Of a stretch of 64,000 bases of DNA, positions 38,708 through 49,018 are shown in pieces (within the stretch, counting starts at the first letter, position 1; each line of letters starts with the position of its first letter). Source of the DNA: an uncultured Vibrio sp. (lineage in GTDB: Bacteria; Pseudomonadota; Gammaproteobacteria; Enterobacterales; Vibrionaceae); NCBI RefSeq assembly GCF_963675395.1, contig NZ_OY776223.1, positions 3,100,001 to 3,164,000 on the forward strand, written 5' to 3'. The position numbers and the translations under genes are program-made. The notes below the pieces were generated by a model. It did not search any database and was not told where the DNA came from. It saw only the letters and a list, made by a program, of their open reading frames with translations.

Positions 38708-39307
38708 CTACTTGGCAATGATGTGCTTTTGCATCGACTCAATGATTTGAGCGGTCATGCCCCAAATGAAGTGCTGATGATAAGGAATAGCAAATACACG
38801 ATGGCTAGTCTGCTTAAGCTCAAACTTGGTACTGTAGAGTTTTTCTGGGTTCAAAATATGATTTGCTGGTACTTCGAACACATACTCTACTTCATTGGGA
38901 TCAATGTGTGTTTTGTAATTTGGTGAAACAAAAGCCAGAAAAGGTGTCACATTAAAGCGGCTAATGGTAGGCAGCTTGGGTAACTGACCAAAGACGTGTA
39001 TGTCGTTATTTTCGATACCAACTTCTTCTTTCGTCTCTCGAAGCGCGGTATTCACCAAGTGGACGTCTTCAGGTTCAAACTTGCCACCGGGGAAGCTAAT
39101 TTGGCCCGGATGATGACGTAAGTGCTCTGCGCGTTTGGTCAAAATGACCTGTAATCCTTCCGGTCGCTCAACAAATCCGATCAACACCGCCGCATCACGC
39201 AGTGGCTTGTCTTTTAAAAAGCTTAACCGAGCGAGTGACTCTTTGTGATAACCAGTGGGCAACTGCAGTTGAAAGTTTTGTAGCAGCTTTGTTTTATTGA
39301 TGAACAA
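38708..39307 (-). CDS. nudL: Nudix hydrolase, probable CoA pyrophosphatase NudL
   Basis: A 199-residue Nudix enzyme of the NudL (YeaB) type that splits coenzyme A and derivatives. The Nudix box GGKFEPEDVHLVNTALRETKEEVGI (shown here in part) lies near residues 74-98. The preceding LRHHPGQISFPGG is the extra motif typical of CoA pyrophosphatases. In the window it reads in the same direction as pabB, which lies upstream with a gap of about 180 bases. Confidence 0.87.
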   Translation of the reverse strand: MFINKTKLLQNFQLQLPTGYHKESLARLSFLKDKPLRDAAVLIGFVERPEGLQVILTKRAEHLRHHPGQISFPGGKFEPEDVHLVNTALRETKEEVGIENNDIHVFGQLPKLPTISRFNVTPFLAFVSPNYKTHIDPNEVEYVFEVPANHILNPEKLYSTKFELKQTSHRVFAIPYHQHFIWGMTAQIIESMQKHIIAK

Positions 39308-39436
39308 ACTACATCCTTTTGTCTAACACCTATTGATAATTATAGAGGAGCTACATCCTCTCTCAATGTGTTGTCAAGATTACAACGATGGTGAACAGGA
39401 GTAAATCTGACGTTAGGGTAAGAATGCTAATGCAAT

Positions 39437-39460
39437 AACGCCTCCAATTGCGGAGGCGTT
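39437..39460 (-). terminator. Hairpin after pabB
   Basis: AACGCCTCC and GGAGGCGTT pair with a 6-base loop, 30 bases beyond the pabB stop. The T run is poor, so it may be a weak terminator. Confidence 0.5.
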
Positions 39461-39489
39461 GAGAGTTTGTTTGAAGAGTACCGCCAGCG

Positions 39490-40878
39490 TTACTTTAGCG
39501 CTGGCAGAATTTTCGAAAGCTTGTCGAGTGTTTCCTGGTACTCTGCCGCACATTCACTGTCTGCCACGACACCACCGCCAGCCCAGGCGTACAAGTTGCC
39601 TTTTTCCGCAACTAAAGTTCGAATAGTGATACTGGTATCCATACGGCCATGACGTGAAATATAACCAATACTTCCGCAATATGCGCTGCGTCGATGAGGC
39701 TCTAGCTCTTCGATGATCTGCATCGCACGTACTTTAGGCGCACCAGTGATGGAACCGCCTGGGAAGCACGCTCGCAATAAATCCGCAGGAGAGTATTGCT
39801 CATCTAAATCGGCACGAATGGTACTCACCAAATGGTGAACCGCTGGGAAGCTTTCAATGTCAAATAGTTTTGGTACATGAACACTGCCTGGAGATGCGAC
39901 GCGTCCAATGTCATTACGCAGCAGGTCGACAATCATCAGATTTTCAGCCTGATCTTTCTCTGCGGTCTGTAAATCGTGAGCGTTTGCTTTATCTTGCTCA
40001 GCATCCAGGCTACGTGGGCGCGTACCTTTGATCGGTTTGGTTTCGATGACGCGATCTTTCAGTTCCAGAAAGCGCTCTGGTGAGATACTTAAAATAGACG
40101 ATTCAGGCATACGAATAAACGCAGAAAACGGCGCTTGGTTAGCGGATTCTAACTTTAGGTAGGCTTGCCATTCACTGCCAGTGTAGGGAGCATTAAAACG
40201 TTGCGCTAAATTGATTTGATAACAGTCACCGCTTAGCAGGTACTCCTGCACGCTATTAAATCGAGTGCCGTACGATTGCTCGGTCATATTGGATTGCCAA
40301 GAGCCGGTCAAACTGAATTCAGCGCTCTGTACTTCGGCTTGTTTATCGAGCCAATCCCAAGCTTGAGCAATATTTTGCCCCACTATACAGGCCTTCTTGA
40401 GCCTGTGATCGACAACGAGCGCCCATTCATACAGACCAACCGCCATATCGGCCGTCTGCAGATCTTTTTCCGCAAGCTCTGGCATGGCTTCAACGCGGCG
40501 ACCTAAATCATAGCTGAAGTAGCCAAGCGCACCGCCTACGAAAGGTATATCCCACTCTGAATCGAGCTCAACACTCGGTAGCCATTGCTGTTGCAATTGA
40601 TCGAGTAGAGAAAATGGGTCATCACTCGAGCTGTAAGCGTCTGTTGGCGTTTTGATACGTGTGTTATCGGCAATGGTTTCTAACGTAGCGACCGGGTTCG
40701 CCACGAGAATGTCAAAACGGCTGTCGATGTGAGTTTCTGACGCAGAACGCAGCAACATCGCCCAAGGTTGATGCTGAATACGCGAAAAAAGGTGAAGCGC
40801 TAAGTCTGGTGCGTAATCCAACGCTTTAAAATCAATGAATTGATTATCCATGTTGTTCATTTGTGTAATTTGTGACAA
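39490..40878 (-). CDS. pabB: Aminodeoxychorismate synthase component I
   Basis: Converts chorismate and ammonia to aminodeoxychorismate in folate synthesis. The 462-residue product carries the PabB-specific PIKGTRPR, DLLRNDIGRVA, FPGGSITGAPKVRAM and CGSIGY motifs that separate it from anthranilate synthase. The first ten residues include three possible starts (MSQITQMNNMD); the exact one is open. It is divergent from the fumarase gene with a 263-base control region. Confidence 0.92.
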   Translation of the reverse strand: MSQITQMNNMDNQFIDFKALDYAPDLALHLFSRIQHQPWAMLLRSASETHIDSRFDILVANPVATLETIADNTRIKTPTDAYSSSDDPFSLLDQLQQQWLPSVELDSEWDIPFVGGALGYFSYDLGRRVEAMPELAEKDLQTADMAVGLYEWALVVDHRLKKACIVGQNIAQAWDWLDKQAEVQSAEFSLTGSWQSNMTEQSYGTRFNSVQEYLLSGDCYQINLAQRFNAPYTGSEWQAYLKLESANQAPFSAFIRMPESSILSISPERFLELKDRVIETKPIKGTRPRSLDAEQDKANAHDLQTAEKDQAENLMIVDLLRNDIGRVASPGSVHVPKLFDIESFPAVHHLVSTIRADLDEQYSPADLLRACFPGGSITGAPKVRAMQIIEELEPHRRSAYCGSIGYISRHGRMDTSITIRTLVAEKGNLYAWAGGGVVADSECAAEYQETLDKLSKILPALK

Positions 40879-41141
40879 AGAGATCGTTCACTGCATGGCA
40901 TGTCATGGGCAGCAAGAGTATCATATTCCACCGTATAGCCAAACTTCCTCTATACAAAGGGTTCTGAGGAGGTTTTACTATACAAGAAGGCGACTTCAGT
41001 AACTCGTGTGTCGAGATCAGCCATCCGACAACTGTTTACAAAATGTGTTTATAAAAAAATGAAGCTCAACAGAGCAGCGCGCTCCACAAACACGATTGAA
41101 GCCAAGCCAGTAATGGAAGCATAACTATAACGAGGCATGTA

Positions 41142-42659
41142 ATGACGGTAATTTGCAAGCAGGATGTCATCAGCAGTGTTGCTGATGCGCTCCAGTACAT
41201 TTCTTACTACCACCCGCTAGACTTTGTTCAAGCCCTTGAAAAAGCCTACCACCGCGAAGAGAGCCAAGCCGCGAAAGACGCGATTGCGCAGATCTTAATT
41301 AACTCCCGTATGTCGGCAGAAGGCCACCGCCCAATTTGTCAGGACACGGGTATCGTGACGTGTTTTGTCAACATCGGCATGGGCGTGCAGTGGGACTCAA
41401 CGGACATGACGGTTCAGCAAATGGTAGATGAAGGCGTTCGACAAGCCTACACGAATCCAGATAACCCATTGCGTGCATCGGTTCTGATGGATCCTGCTGG
41501 TAAACGTATTAACACTAAAGACAACACGCCAGCGGTAGTACACATCAATATGGTTCCTGGCGACAAAGTTGAGATTCAAATCGCGGCGAAAGGCGGCGGT
41601 AGTGAAAACAAAACCAAGATGGTGATGCTAAACCCATCTGACGATATTGCTGAATGGGTAGAAAAAACACTACCAACAATGGGCGCTGGTTGGTGTCCAC
41701 CGGGCATGCTTGGCATTGGTATTGGCGGTACGGCTGAAAAAGCAGCGGTACTGGCAAAAGAGTCGCTAATGGAGCACATCGATATTCAAGAACTTATCGA
41801 TCGTGGCCCACAAAACGCTGAAGAAGAGCTTCGTCTTGATATTTTCAATCGCGTCAACAAACTTGGTATCGGTGCGCAAGGTCTTGGCGGCCTGACTACC
41901 GTAGTTGACGTTAAGATCAAAACTGCGCCAACGCACGCTGCGTCTAAGCCAGTATGCCTAATCCCGAATTGTGCAGCGACTCGTCACGTACACTTCACGC
42001 TGGACGGCTCCGGCCCGGCAGACCTAACGCCGCCTAAGCTTGAAGAGTGGCCAGATATCACTTGGGAAGCGGGCGCGAATACCCGTCGTGTTAACTTAGA
42101 CGAAGTGACACAAGCTGATGTCGAGCAGTGGAAGACCGGTGAGACAGTTCTTCTTTCTGGTAAGATTCTTACTGGTCGCGATGCGGCACACAAACGCATC
42201 CAGACTATGTTGCAAAATGGTGAGGGGCTGCCAGAAGGTGTCGATTTCAAAGGTAAATTTATCTACTACGTTGGCCCTGTAGACGCTGTAGGTGATGAAG
42301 CCGTAGGTCCTGCTGGCCCGACAACGTCAACTCGAATGGACAAATTCACCGACATGATGCTTGATGAAACGGGCATTATGGGCATGATCGGTAAAGCAGA
42401 GCGTGGCCCTGCGACAGTTGAATCTATCAAGAAGCACAAAGCGGTTTACTTGATGGCGGTTGGCGGTGCAGCTTACCTGGTTGCTAAAGCGATTAAGAAA
42501 GCGCGCGTGGTTGCGTTTGAAGATCTGGGTATGGAAGCGATCTACGAGTTTGAAGTAGAAGACATGCCAGTGACAGTCGCGGTAGACTCTAACGGTGTGA
42601 ATGCTCACCAGATTGGTCCGGACACTTGGAAAGTGAAAATTCAAGAGATGGAAGCTTAA
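41142..42659 (+). CDS. Class I (iron-sulphur) fumarate hydratase
   Basis: Interconverts fumarate and malate in the citric-acid cycle. The 505-residue product has the class I cysteines in RPICQDTG, LIPNCAATRHVHF and a later C-terminal region. GPAGPTTSTRMDKFTDMMLD and the swivelling C-terminal domain are complete. ATG 41142 follows AACGAGGC. A terminator follows at 42733. The class (oxygen-sensitive, [4Fe-4S]) is clear, but the fumA/fumB letter is not. Confidence 0.94.
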   Translation: MTVICKQDVISSVADALQYISYYHPLDFVQALEKAYHREESQAAKDAIAQILINSRMSAEGHRPICQDTGIVTCFVNIGMGVQWDSTDMTVQQMVDEGVRQAYTNPDNPLRASVLMDPAGKRINTKDNTPAVVHINMVPGDKVEIQIAAKGGGSENKTKMVMLNPSDDIAEWVEKTLPTMGAGWCPPGMLGIGIGGTAEKAAVLAKESLMEHIDIQELIDRGPQNAEEELRLDIFNRVNKLGIGAQGLGGLTTVVDVKIKTAPTHAASKPVCLIPNCAATRHVHFTLDGSGPADLTPPKLEEWPDITWEAGANTRRVNLDEVTQADVEQWKTGETVLLSGKILTGRDAAHKRIQTMLQNGEGLPEGVDFKGKFIYYVGPVDAVGDEAVGPAGPTTSTRMDKFTDMMLDETGIMGMIGKAERGPATVESIKKHKAVYLMAVGGAAYLVAKAIKKARVVAFEDLGMEAIYEFEVEDMPVTVAVDSNGVNAHQIGPDTWKVKIQEMEA

Positions 42660-42732
42660 TGTAAATGGCACTTTGGAACGTCTCAGCCTTGATAATGTGA
42701 CAAGGTGCTGATTTACCTAGCAAACAATTGAC

Positions 42733-42760
42733 AAAAGTGCAGCGAAAACTGCACTTTTTG
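42733..42760 (+). terminator. Rho-independent terminator after the fumarase gene
   Basis: AAAAGTGCAG-CGAAAA-CTGCACTTTTT, 73 bases after the stop. Confidence 0.88.
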
Positions 42761-42833
42761 TCTATATACTAGGTATATAAACCTTTGGGCATAGCAACAG
42801 ACGTTATGCGAACAATAATAATTAGGAGACGGC

Positions 42834-43019
42834 ATGCCTCGTTTTATTCAAATTCTACAAATTATTCTTGCTGTTGTGGTGGGTGGCTTTGTTGGCTATG
42901 ACTTGATTCTTCACGGTATCAGTATCTTTGATGAAAAATACGTCACGATTACGTGTGTATTGTGGGTAGTGCTAGAGGTGGCTCTATTCGTTATCTACAA
43001 ACTGATTGAAGAAGATTAG
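42834..43019 (+). CDS. Small membrane protein (61 aa)
   Basis: A 61-residue protein with a strong TAGGAGACGGC ribosome binding site. It has two hydrophobic helices (about residues 5-25 and 36-56) and an acidic C-terminus (LIEED). A promoter-like TATATA stretch and a downstream terminator make it a self-contained gene. It is of the kind found between fumarase and ycjX in Vibrio. The role is unknown. Confidence 0.78.
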   Translation: MPRFIQILQIILAVVVGGFVGYDLILHGISIFDEKYVTITCVLWVVLEVALFVIYKLIEED

Positions 43020-43059
43020 ATCGCTTAGGCTTAAATCGATTGATCGATAGTTAGAATAC

Positions 43060-43098
43060 AAAAGCCTCTGAGAGTTCTCAGGGGCTTTTGTCTTTTTG
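43060..43098 (+). terminator. Rho-independent terminator
   Basis: AAAAGCCTCTGAG-AGTT-CTCAGGGGCTTTT with one G-T pair, followed by TGTCTTTTT. Confidence 0.85.
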
Positions 43099-43209
43099 GG
43101 CAATGCCTTTTGCTGTGAGTAGTTTGTTCATCTTTGATTAATGTATGTAAAATTAGACTCATACCTGCGTCATATTGGTATGAAAGAACGAATGAGATAA
43201 CTAAAAAGC

Positions 43210-44586
43210 ATGAAAAGAATAACAAAAGAAGTGAATGACTTTATTAGTCGTGGCATGGACGCCAATGTCCGAATCGCTGTCACGGGCTTATCCCGCGCGG
43301 GTAAAACGGCGTTTATTACTTCTCTGGTCAATCAACTGCTTTATACCGCAACTCACGATAATCTGCCTTTATTGACTGCAGCCAGAGATAAACGTCTTAT
43401 TGGTGCTAAGCGCGAGCCGCAAGCGAACATGATGGTCCCTCGCTTTGCCTACGACGACGCGATCAACCAGATTCATGCCACACCACCAGAATGGCCGGTA
43501 CCGACTCGCGATGTAAGTGAAATTCGTTTGGCGTTGAAATACAAACCGAATAAAACCACCAAAAAGTTATTGAGCAAAACCGCGGTACTCAACGTGGATA
43601 TCATTGATTATCCGGGGGAGTGGTTGCTTGATTTACCGCTTCTGGATATGGATTTTGCTACCTGGTCACAAACACAGTTTAATGCATTAAAAGGCCAACG
43701 CAGTGAATTAGCGACAACGTGGTTAACAGAACTGGAAAACCTAGACCTTAATGAAAGTGTCAATGAAAAGCAGCTCGAGAGCATTGCGCATGCTTACACG
43801 GAATATCTCCACGCTTGTAAAGAGGTCGGGCTGCATTGGGTTCAACCGGGACGATTTGTTCTGCCAGGTGAATTAGCCGGAGCACCCGTTCTGCAATTTT
43901 TCCCTTGTCGGGTTGATGCAGATATCAAGCCTGTTAAAGGCAGTAATCTAGCGATGCTAGAAGCACGTTTTTCTGAATATCAGCAAAAAGTAGTGAAAGC
44001 ATTTTATAAGCACCACTTTGCGACTTTTGACCGTCAAATCGTGCTGGTGGATTGTTTACAACCTTTAAATGCAGGAGATGCGGCGTTTTACGATATGCGT
44101 CAGGCACTGGAGCAGATCATGCACAGTTTCCGTTACGGACGCAGTAGCTTTTTGCGCCGGCTATTTGCGCCAAAAATTGATAAAGTTCTCTTCGCTGCTA
44201 CTAAAGCAGACCATGTTACGCCCGAGCAGCACCCGCATTTGGTCTCTTTACTTCAGCAGATGGTACATCCTGCCTGGCAGACTGCCGCGTATGAGAATAT
44301 TGAGATGAGCTGTATGAGCATTGCCTCGATTCAGGCCACGACGCCTGGGTTTATTTCCACTGGCGACAAGACCGTTCCGGCTTTGCAAGGCACAACACTG
44401 AATGGTGAACCAATGACGATGTTTCCTGGTGAGGTTCCAAAGAAATTACCGAACGAGGCGTATTGGAAAACAAGTGGCTTTGATTTCACCTCTTTCCGTC
44501 CAATGCCGTCAGCAAGAGATGAACCAATGAAACATATACGTTTAGATAAAGCATTGGATTACCTGATCGGAGATAAGTTGAAATGA
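43210..44586 (+). CDS. ycjX: YcjX family P-loop ATPase/GTPase-like protein (DUF463)
   Basis: A 458-residue protein with a Walker A motif [10 protein letters not shown] near residue 25 and a possible Walker B in [16 protein letters not shown]. It belongs to the stress-related YcjX family, long associated with YcjF and the phage-shock regulon in enterobacteria; its substrate is unsettled. The stop overlaps the start of ycjF by 4 bases, so the two are translated together. No psp genes are adjacent here; tyrR follows instead. Confidence 0.9.
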   Translation: MKRITKEVNDFISRGMDANVRIAVTGLSRAGKTAFITSLVNQLLYTATHDNLPLLTAARDKRLIGAKREPQANMMVPRFAYDDAINQIHATPPEWPVPTRDVSEIRLALKYKPNKTTKKLLSKTAVLNVDIIDYPGEWLLDLPLLDMDFATWSQTQFNALKGQRSELATTWLTELENLDLNESVNEKQLESIAHAYTEYLHACKEVGLHWVQPGRFVLPGELAGAPVLQFFPCRVDADIKPVKGSNLAMLEARFSEYQQKVVKAFYKHHFATFDRQIVLVDCLQPLNAGDAAFYDMRQALEQIMHSFRYGRSSFLRRLFAPKIDKVLFAATKADHVTPEQHPHLVSLLQQMVHPAWQTAAYENIEMSCMSIASIQATTPGFISTGDKTVPALQGTTLNGEPMTMFPGEVPKKLPNEAYWKTSGFDFTSFRPMPSARDEPMKHIRLDKALDYLIGDKLK

Positions 44587-45623
44587 GTGAATTCAAACAA
44601 AAGCAGGTATTCTCCGACAATGTACTAGAGAAAGATCAGGATTCTGTATCTGAAGATTTAACTTCTCAACAAGCCTTTAGTGACAAACAAACCTTTGTAC
44701 CCGTAGCAGTGCAAGAAGAGCAGCAAGAAACAGAGCAGGAATTACAGCTTGAGCATGTGATTCGCCCTAAACCTGGTCGGAAATGGCTGGCGACAGGGTT
44801 GCTTACGGCGTTTTCTGGTCTGGTGGGGTGGCAGGCGATCGATTCAGTGGTCACTGCGGTTCAAACATCCGACTGGCTTGCATTGGGCTGGGCTGGTTTT
44901 ATTGCAACCATTGCCTCATTTGGTATTGGTGCGTTAGGTAAAGAGATATGGAAGCTGCGTAAACTGAGAAATCACTTCAGTATTCAACAAGAGAGCGAAT
45001 TACTGGTTGGCAGTGATAGTGTTGGCAAGGGTCAGGCATTTTGTGAAAAAGTGGCAGAACAAAGTGGTGTGATGGCAGAAAATCCTGGCTTTGACCGCTG
45101 GAAGAACAGCGTTAATCCTGCGCACAGCGACGCTGAAATTCTCGATATGTACGACTCAATGGTGGTTAGTCAGCAAGATAAGCTCGCAACTAAAATCGTG
45201 TCTCAACATGCCACCGAATCCGCTGCTTTAGTGGCTGTAAGCCCGCTTGCCGCCGCAGATATGTTGTTGGTCGCTTGGCGTAATTTCAAAATGATCGACA
45301 ACTTATCCAAAGTCTATGGTGTCGAGCTGGGTTATGCGTCGCGAATAAAACTGCTTAAAGCGGTATTTGTGAACATGGCTGCAGCAGGTGCGAGTGAGCT
45401 AGCAATTGATGCCGGTATGGATTTGATGTCGATGGATCTTGCGGGCAAAGTATCCGCTCGCGCAGGTCAGGGGCTTGGTGTCGGTATTCTTACCGCTCGT
45501 TTGGGCTTGAAAGCGATGACATTGTTGCGTCCTTTACCCTGGTATCCTGAGCGCCAAATCAAACTGGGTACGATTCGTAAAGCGGTAGTGGCGAAAGTTG
45601 CATCAATTACGATGAAACCGTAA
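44583..45623 (+). CDS. ycjF: YcjF family inner-membrane protein (DUF697)
   Basis: A 346-residue protein. The first 65 residues are charged and low-complexity (Gln/Glu-rich, [17 protein letters not shown]). Two membrane helices follow (about 73-93 and 100-120), then a helical DUF697 domain ([23 protein letters not shown]). It overlaps ycjX by 4 bases. TyrR follows after about 100 bases, the same order as in E. coli. Confidence 0.88.
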   Translation: MSEFKQKQVFSDNVLEKDQDSVSEDLTSQQAFSDKQTFVPVAVQEEQQETEQELQLEHVIRPKPGRKWLATGLLTAFSGLVGWQAIDSVVTAVQTSDWLALGWAGFIATIASFGIGALGKEIWKLRKLRNHFSIQQESELLVGSDSVGKGQAFCEKVAEQSGVMAENPGFDRWKNSVNPAHSDAEILDMYDSMVVSQQDKLATKIVSQHATESAALVAVSPLAAADMLLVAWRNFKMIDNLSKVYGVELGYASRIKLLKAVFVNMAAAGASELAIDAGMDLMSMDLAGKVSARAGQGLGVGILTARLGLKAMTLLRPLPWYPERQIKLGTIRKAVVAKVASITMKP

Positions 45624-45723
45624 CCAATATCACCATTGATGAATAGGATTGCTTGACGCGATTCCAAGCTTGATAGAAACTACTGTCAACTTTTCCTGAC
45701 AGTTGTGAATTGGGATATTTTCA

Positions 45724-47268
45724 GTGCGTCTTGAAGTCTTATGTGAAGATAGACTCGGTCTTACCCGAGAACTGCTCGATATTTTAGCGTCTAAGAATAT
45801 CGATTTACGCGGTATTGAAATTGATATCATCGGCATCATTTACTTAAACTGCCCAGATATCGATTTCGATACCTTTAGTGAATTAATGGCCGAAATTCGT
45901 CGTATTTCGGGGGTTAAAGACGTACGAAAAATCCAATTTATGCCAATGGAGCGCCACAATACCGAGCTCCTTTCGCTGGTGGATAATCTGCCCGATCCTG
46001 TTTTTGCTATCGACCTTAAAGGTGCGGTAGATATGGCCAACATGTCCGCATTGTCGCTGTTAGGCTTGCATAAGCAAGAGGTGATTGGTACCCAAATTGG
46101 CACTTTATTGCCGAGCATGCGTTTTTCTCGCTGGTCTGAAGGTGTCAATGCAAGAACTCGTGAAAACCTGGTGATTGATGGCTTGGATTATATTCTCGAG
46201 CTGATGCCAGTTTACATCAAAGATGAAGCACAGAACTCAACACTCGCGAGCACATTGATCACGATTCGTTCCAGTCAGCAAGTATCGAGGATTGAAGAAG
46301 CGGTGCCGCTGCATAATCCGCTTGGTTTTGAACACTTTGTCGGTTTATCTAACCGTCATAAGGCATTGATGAATCAAGCCAAGAAACTGTCTGTTCTAGA
46401 TCAACCTTTACTGATTGAAGGTGAAACCGGCACTGGCAAAGAAATGCTGGCAAAAGCGTGTCACAGCCGATCAAGCCGTGCGAGTAAACCATTCTTGGTA
46501 CTCAGCTGCGCATCAATGCCAGATGACGTGGCTGAAACTGAACTGTTTGGCCATGCGCCAGGCTCATTCAATCACGAGCAAGGGCACAAAGGCATTTTTG
46601 AACAAGCGAATGGCGGTACCGTATTCTTAGACGAAATTGGCGAGATGAGCTCACACTTGCAAATCAAGCTACTGCGTTTTCTTCAGGATGGTAATTTCCG
46701 TCGAGTGGGCGCAGAGGATGAAATGCACGTTGACGTGCGGATTATCGCGTCCACTAAACACAACCTTGCTGAACTGTCAGAAGCGGGTATGTTCCGTGAA
46801 GATTTGTACTATCGTCTAAACGTACTGACGTTGAACATCCCCCCTTTACGCAAGCGTTCTAATGATGTGGCTCCACTGTTAGATCTGTTTGTGACTAAGC
46901 ATGCACAGCAATTAGGTATTGATAAGCCGGACTTCGACGCGGATTTGGTTGATGGATTAGCCAATTATCAATGGCCAGGAAACATGCGTCAGCTCGATAA
47001 TATGGTTTTACGCGCGTTAACCGAGATGGATGGTCATTTATTGAAAGTTGAGCACTTTAATTTGCCACAACCTCAATCGGTTGGTGGCGGCAGTGCGACG
47101 CTCAACCTGGATGGCTCTTTGGATGAGATCATGCGTGATTACGAGTCTCAGATCCTTGAGCGTTTGTATCAATCATTCCCATCAAGCCGCAAGTTGGCGA
47201 AGCGTTTGAATGTGTCGCATACATCAATTGCCAATAAACTGCGTGATTATGGGATTCGTAAGAACTGA
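45724..47268 (+). CDS. tyrR: TyrR transcriptional regulator of aromatic amino-acid genes
   Basis: A 514-residue regulator of aromatic amino-acid synthesis and transport. It starts at GTG with an ACT domain (RLEVLCEDRLGLTRELLDIL), then a PAS domain, and an AAA+ domain with Walker A GETGTGKE and FLDEIGEM. The C-terminal helix-turn-helix is SSRKLAKRLNVSHTSIANKLRDYG. The sigma-54 contact motif GAFTGA is absent (HAPGSFNHEQG occupies the place), as expected for TyrR, which acts with sigma-70. It follows ycjX-ycjF. Confidence 0.94.
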   Translation: MRLEVLCEDRLGLTRELLDILASKNIDLRGIEIDIIGIIYLNCPDIDFDTFSELMAEIRRISGVKDVRKIQFMPMERHNTELLSLVDNLPDPVFAIDLKGAVDMANMSALSLLGLHKQEVIGTQIGTLLPSMRFSRWSEGVNARTRENLVIDGLDYILELMPVYIKDEAQNSTLASTLITIRSSQQVSRIEEAVPLHNPLGFEHFVGLSNRHKALMNQAKKLSVLDQPLLIEGETGTGKEMLAKACHSRSSRASKPFLVLSCASMPDDVAETELFGHAPGSFNHEQGHKGIFEQANGGTVFLDEIGEMSSHLQIKLLRFLQDGNFRRVGAEDEMHVDVRIIASTKHNLAELSEAGMFREDLYYRLNVLTLNIPPLRKRSNDVAPLLDLFVTKHAQQLGIDKPDFDADLVDGLANYQWPGNMRQLDNMVLRALTEMDGHLLKVEHFNLPQPQSVGGGSATLNLDGSLDEIMRDYESQILERLYQSFPSSRKLAKRLNVSHTSIANKLRDYGIRKN

Positions 47269-47291
47269 GTACGCTCTAAGGGAAACGGAAG

Positions 47292-47888
47292 TTGTCAGTG
47301 GTAATGGAAGATAAAAGCTCGTCTGTCGCCGTTCATAAGTTGGACGGAGACTTACTTCTGCGCACAGCTGAAATCGCTGACGCAGATATGATCGCTGAGT
47401 ATTTTCAAGTGAACCGAGAGTACTTGAAACCGTTTGAGCCAACCCGTGAAGAGACATTCTTTACCGTCAATGGCTGGCTGCAGAAACTAATTAAACTAAA
47501 CGAACTCCACCGTCAGGGTCTTGGCTATTATTGCCTTCTTATCGACATAGAGAAACAACGCATGTTGGGAACCATTTCCTTCAGTGGTTTGGTGCGCTTT
47601 CCGTTCCATTCGTGCAGTGTTGGTTACTCTCTCGCCCAAACGGCGCAGGGTAACGGATACATGCGTCGTGGTCTTAAAATGGCTTGTGATTACATGTTCG
47701 ATGTGCAAAATATGCATCGAATTCAGGCCGGATACATGCCGCATAACAAACGCAGTGAAGCAGTGCTGGAGCACGTTGGATTTAGTAAAGAAGGCTATGC
47801 GAAGGACTACCTTCTGATAGATGGAGAGTGGCAAGACCATATCTTAACCTCACTGACTAAACTTAATTGGCAACCAAAGGCTCGCTAA
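47292..47888 (+). CDS. GNAT acetyltransferase, RimJ/RimL type
   Basis: A GNAT-fold N-acetyltransferase of the ribosomal-protein-acetylase type, about 198 residues. The acetyl-CoA site reads SVGYSLAQTAQGNGYMRRGL, followed by IQAGYMPHNKRSEAVLEHVGF. The longest frame starts at TTG 47292; GTG 47298 and ATG 47304 (MEDKSSSV) are alternatives and the ribosome binding site does not settle it. It is followed by the HD-domain gene after one base, so the two form an operon. Confidence 0.85.
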   Translation: MSVVMEDKSSSVAVHKLDGDLLLRTAEIADADMIAEYFQVNREYLKPFEPTREETFFTVNGWLQKLIKLNELHRQGLGYYCLLIDIEKQRMLGTISFSGLVRFPFHSCSVGYSLAQTAQGNGYMRRGLKMACDYMFDVQNMHRIQAGYMPHNKRSEAVLEHVGFSKEGYAKDYLLIDGEWQDHILTSLTKLNWQPKAR

Positions 47889-47889
47889 T

Positions 47890-48477
47890 ATGGACAGATT
47901 AGAAAAACAGCTAAAGCTCTTGATAGAGTTGGATCAGTTAAAAAGTGTGCTTCGTCGAACTCGTGTTAAAAGCGGGGAGTGTCGTCTGGAGAACAGCGCA
48001 GAACACAGCTGGCATGTTGCTCTAATGGCGGTATTGATGGAAGAGCATGCTAATTTTCCTGTTGATATTGGCCGTGTCATGAAAATGTTGTTGATCCACG
48101 ATGTTGTCGAGATCGACGCGGGCGACACCTTTGTTTATGATACCGTGGCTTCAAAAGAGCAGGCGGAGAAAGAAATCAAAGCCGCTGAACGTTTGTTTGG
48201 CATGTTGCCAAGCGAACAAGGCAAAGAGTTATTGGCATTGTGGCATGAGTTCGAAGCCGCGCGGACCGATGACGCAAAGTATGCAAAAGCGCTCGACCGT
48301 TTAATACCAATGCTTCTGAACTATCATAATAGCGGTCAAAGTTGGCAAGAGCATGGTGTAACGCGAGAACAAGCGCTTACTATTAATAAAAGAATTGAAT
48401 TTGGCTCTGTCACTTTGTGGGACAAAGCGAAAGAAATGATTGAAGATGCCACCGATAAAGGTTGGCTGAAGTCGTAA
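47890..48477 (+). CDS. HD-domain phosphohydrolase (HDDC2/YfbR-like)
   Basis: A 195-residue HD-superfamily hydrolase, possibly a 5'-deoxynucleotidase. The metal motif is complete: H in SAEHSWHVALMA, HD in LLIHDVVEIDAGD, and Asp in KALDRLIPML. The start lies one base after the acetyltransferase stop. The substrate is inferred only from family resemblance. Confidence 0.84.
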   Translation: MDRLEKQLKLLIELDQLKSVLRRTRVKSGECRLENSAEHSWHVALMAVLMEEHANFPVDIGRVMKMLLIHDVVEIDAGDTFVYDTVASKEQAEKEIKAAERLFGMLPSEQGKELLALWHEFEAARTDDAKYAKALDRLIPMLLNYHNSGQSWQEHGVTREQALTINKRIEFGSVTLWDKAKEMIEDATDKGWLKS

Positions 48478-48490
48478 TAAAGGAGACTGA

Positions 48491-48964
48491 ATGTCTTATT
48501 TGCCTTTGGACGAATACCAAAGAAAATGGATTTTTACTCACCAGTCGATGCCGGTACCGGCAGAAGATCGAGCGCATATAAAGCCGATGAGTCAGGCTCG
48601 ATCCGCTCAGTTCTGGAAAGAGAATATTAGTGCACAAAGCCCTGATATGGATCGCTTGAGTTCTCAAGATTGGCCGATGAAAGAGTCCAACTGGTCAGAC
48701 ACTGCCGATTGGATGGCCGCATGGGAATCGGATGAACCAGAAATGCCTGCGGAAGTGGAAGCGCATATTGATTGGCAAGACGATGTGACCGTTTATTTCT
48801 GTTACGAAAAATACAACGTCATTGAAACCAAGTGGTCGATTTTCAAAAAGCACTGGAAGAACTTCCTGTTCTATGATGATGGCCCTATGTTAATTGGCCG
48901 CCGTCGCTCACAAGCACTTTGGTTTGACTCAAAAGGCAACGTGAAACTGGGCGAACGCCACTGA
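48491..48964 (+). CDS. DUF2947 family protein
   Basis: A 157-residue soluble protein rich in Trp and acidic residues (SSQDWPMKESNWSDTADW; KWSIFKKHWKNFLFYDDGP), matching the Vibrio family DUF2947 of unknown role. GGAG sits 6 bases before the ATG, and the gene follows the HD-domain gene by 13 bases, so it is probably the last gene of that operon. It is the last core gene before the integron. Confidence 0.75.
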   Translation: MSYLPLDEYQRKWIFTHQSMPVPAEDRAHIKPMSQARSAQFWKENISAQSPDMDRLSSQDWPMKESNWSDTADWMAAWESDEPEMPAEVEAHIDWQDDVTVYFCYEKYNVIETKWSIFKKHWKNFLFYDDGPMLIGRRRSQALWFDSKGNVKLGERH

Positions 48965-48986
48965 GCCAGTGGCTGCAATTTATATT

Positions 48987-49018
48987 TGAAGCCACCAAAT
49001 TTTGGTGGCTTTTTTTTC
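48987..49018. terminator. Bidirectional terminator between the core operon and intIA
   Basis: AAGCCACCAAA and TTTGGTGGCTT with a long T run abut the end of the convergent integrase gene. Confidence 0.88.
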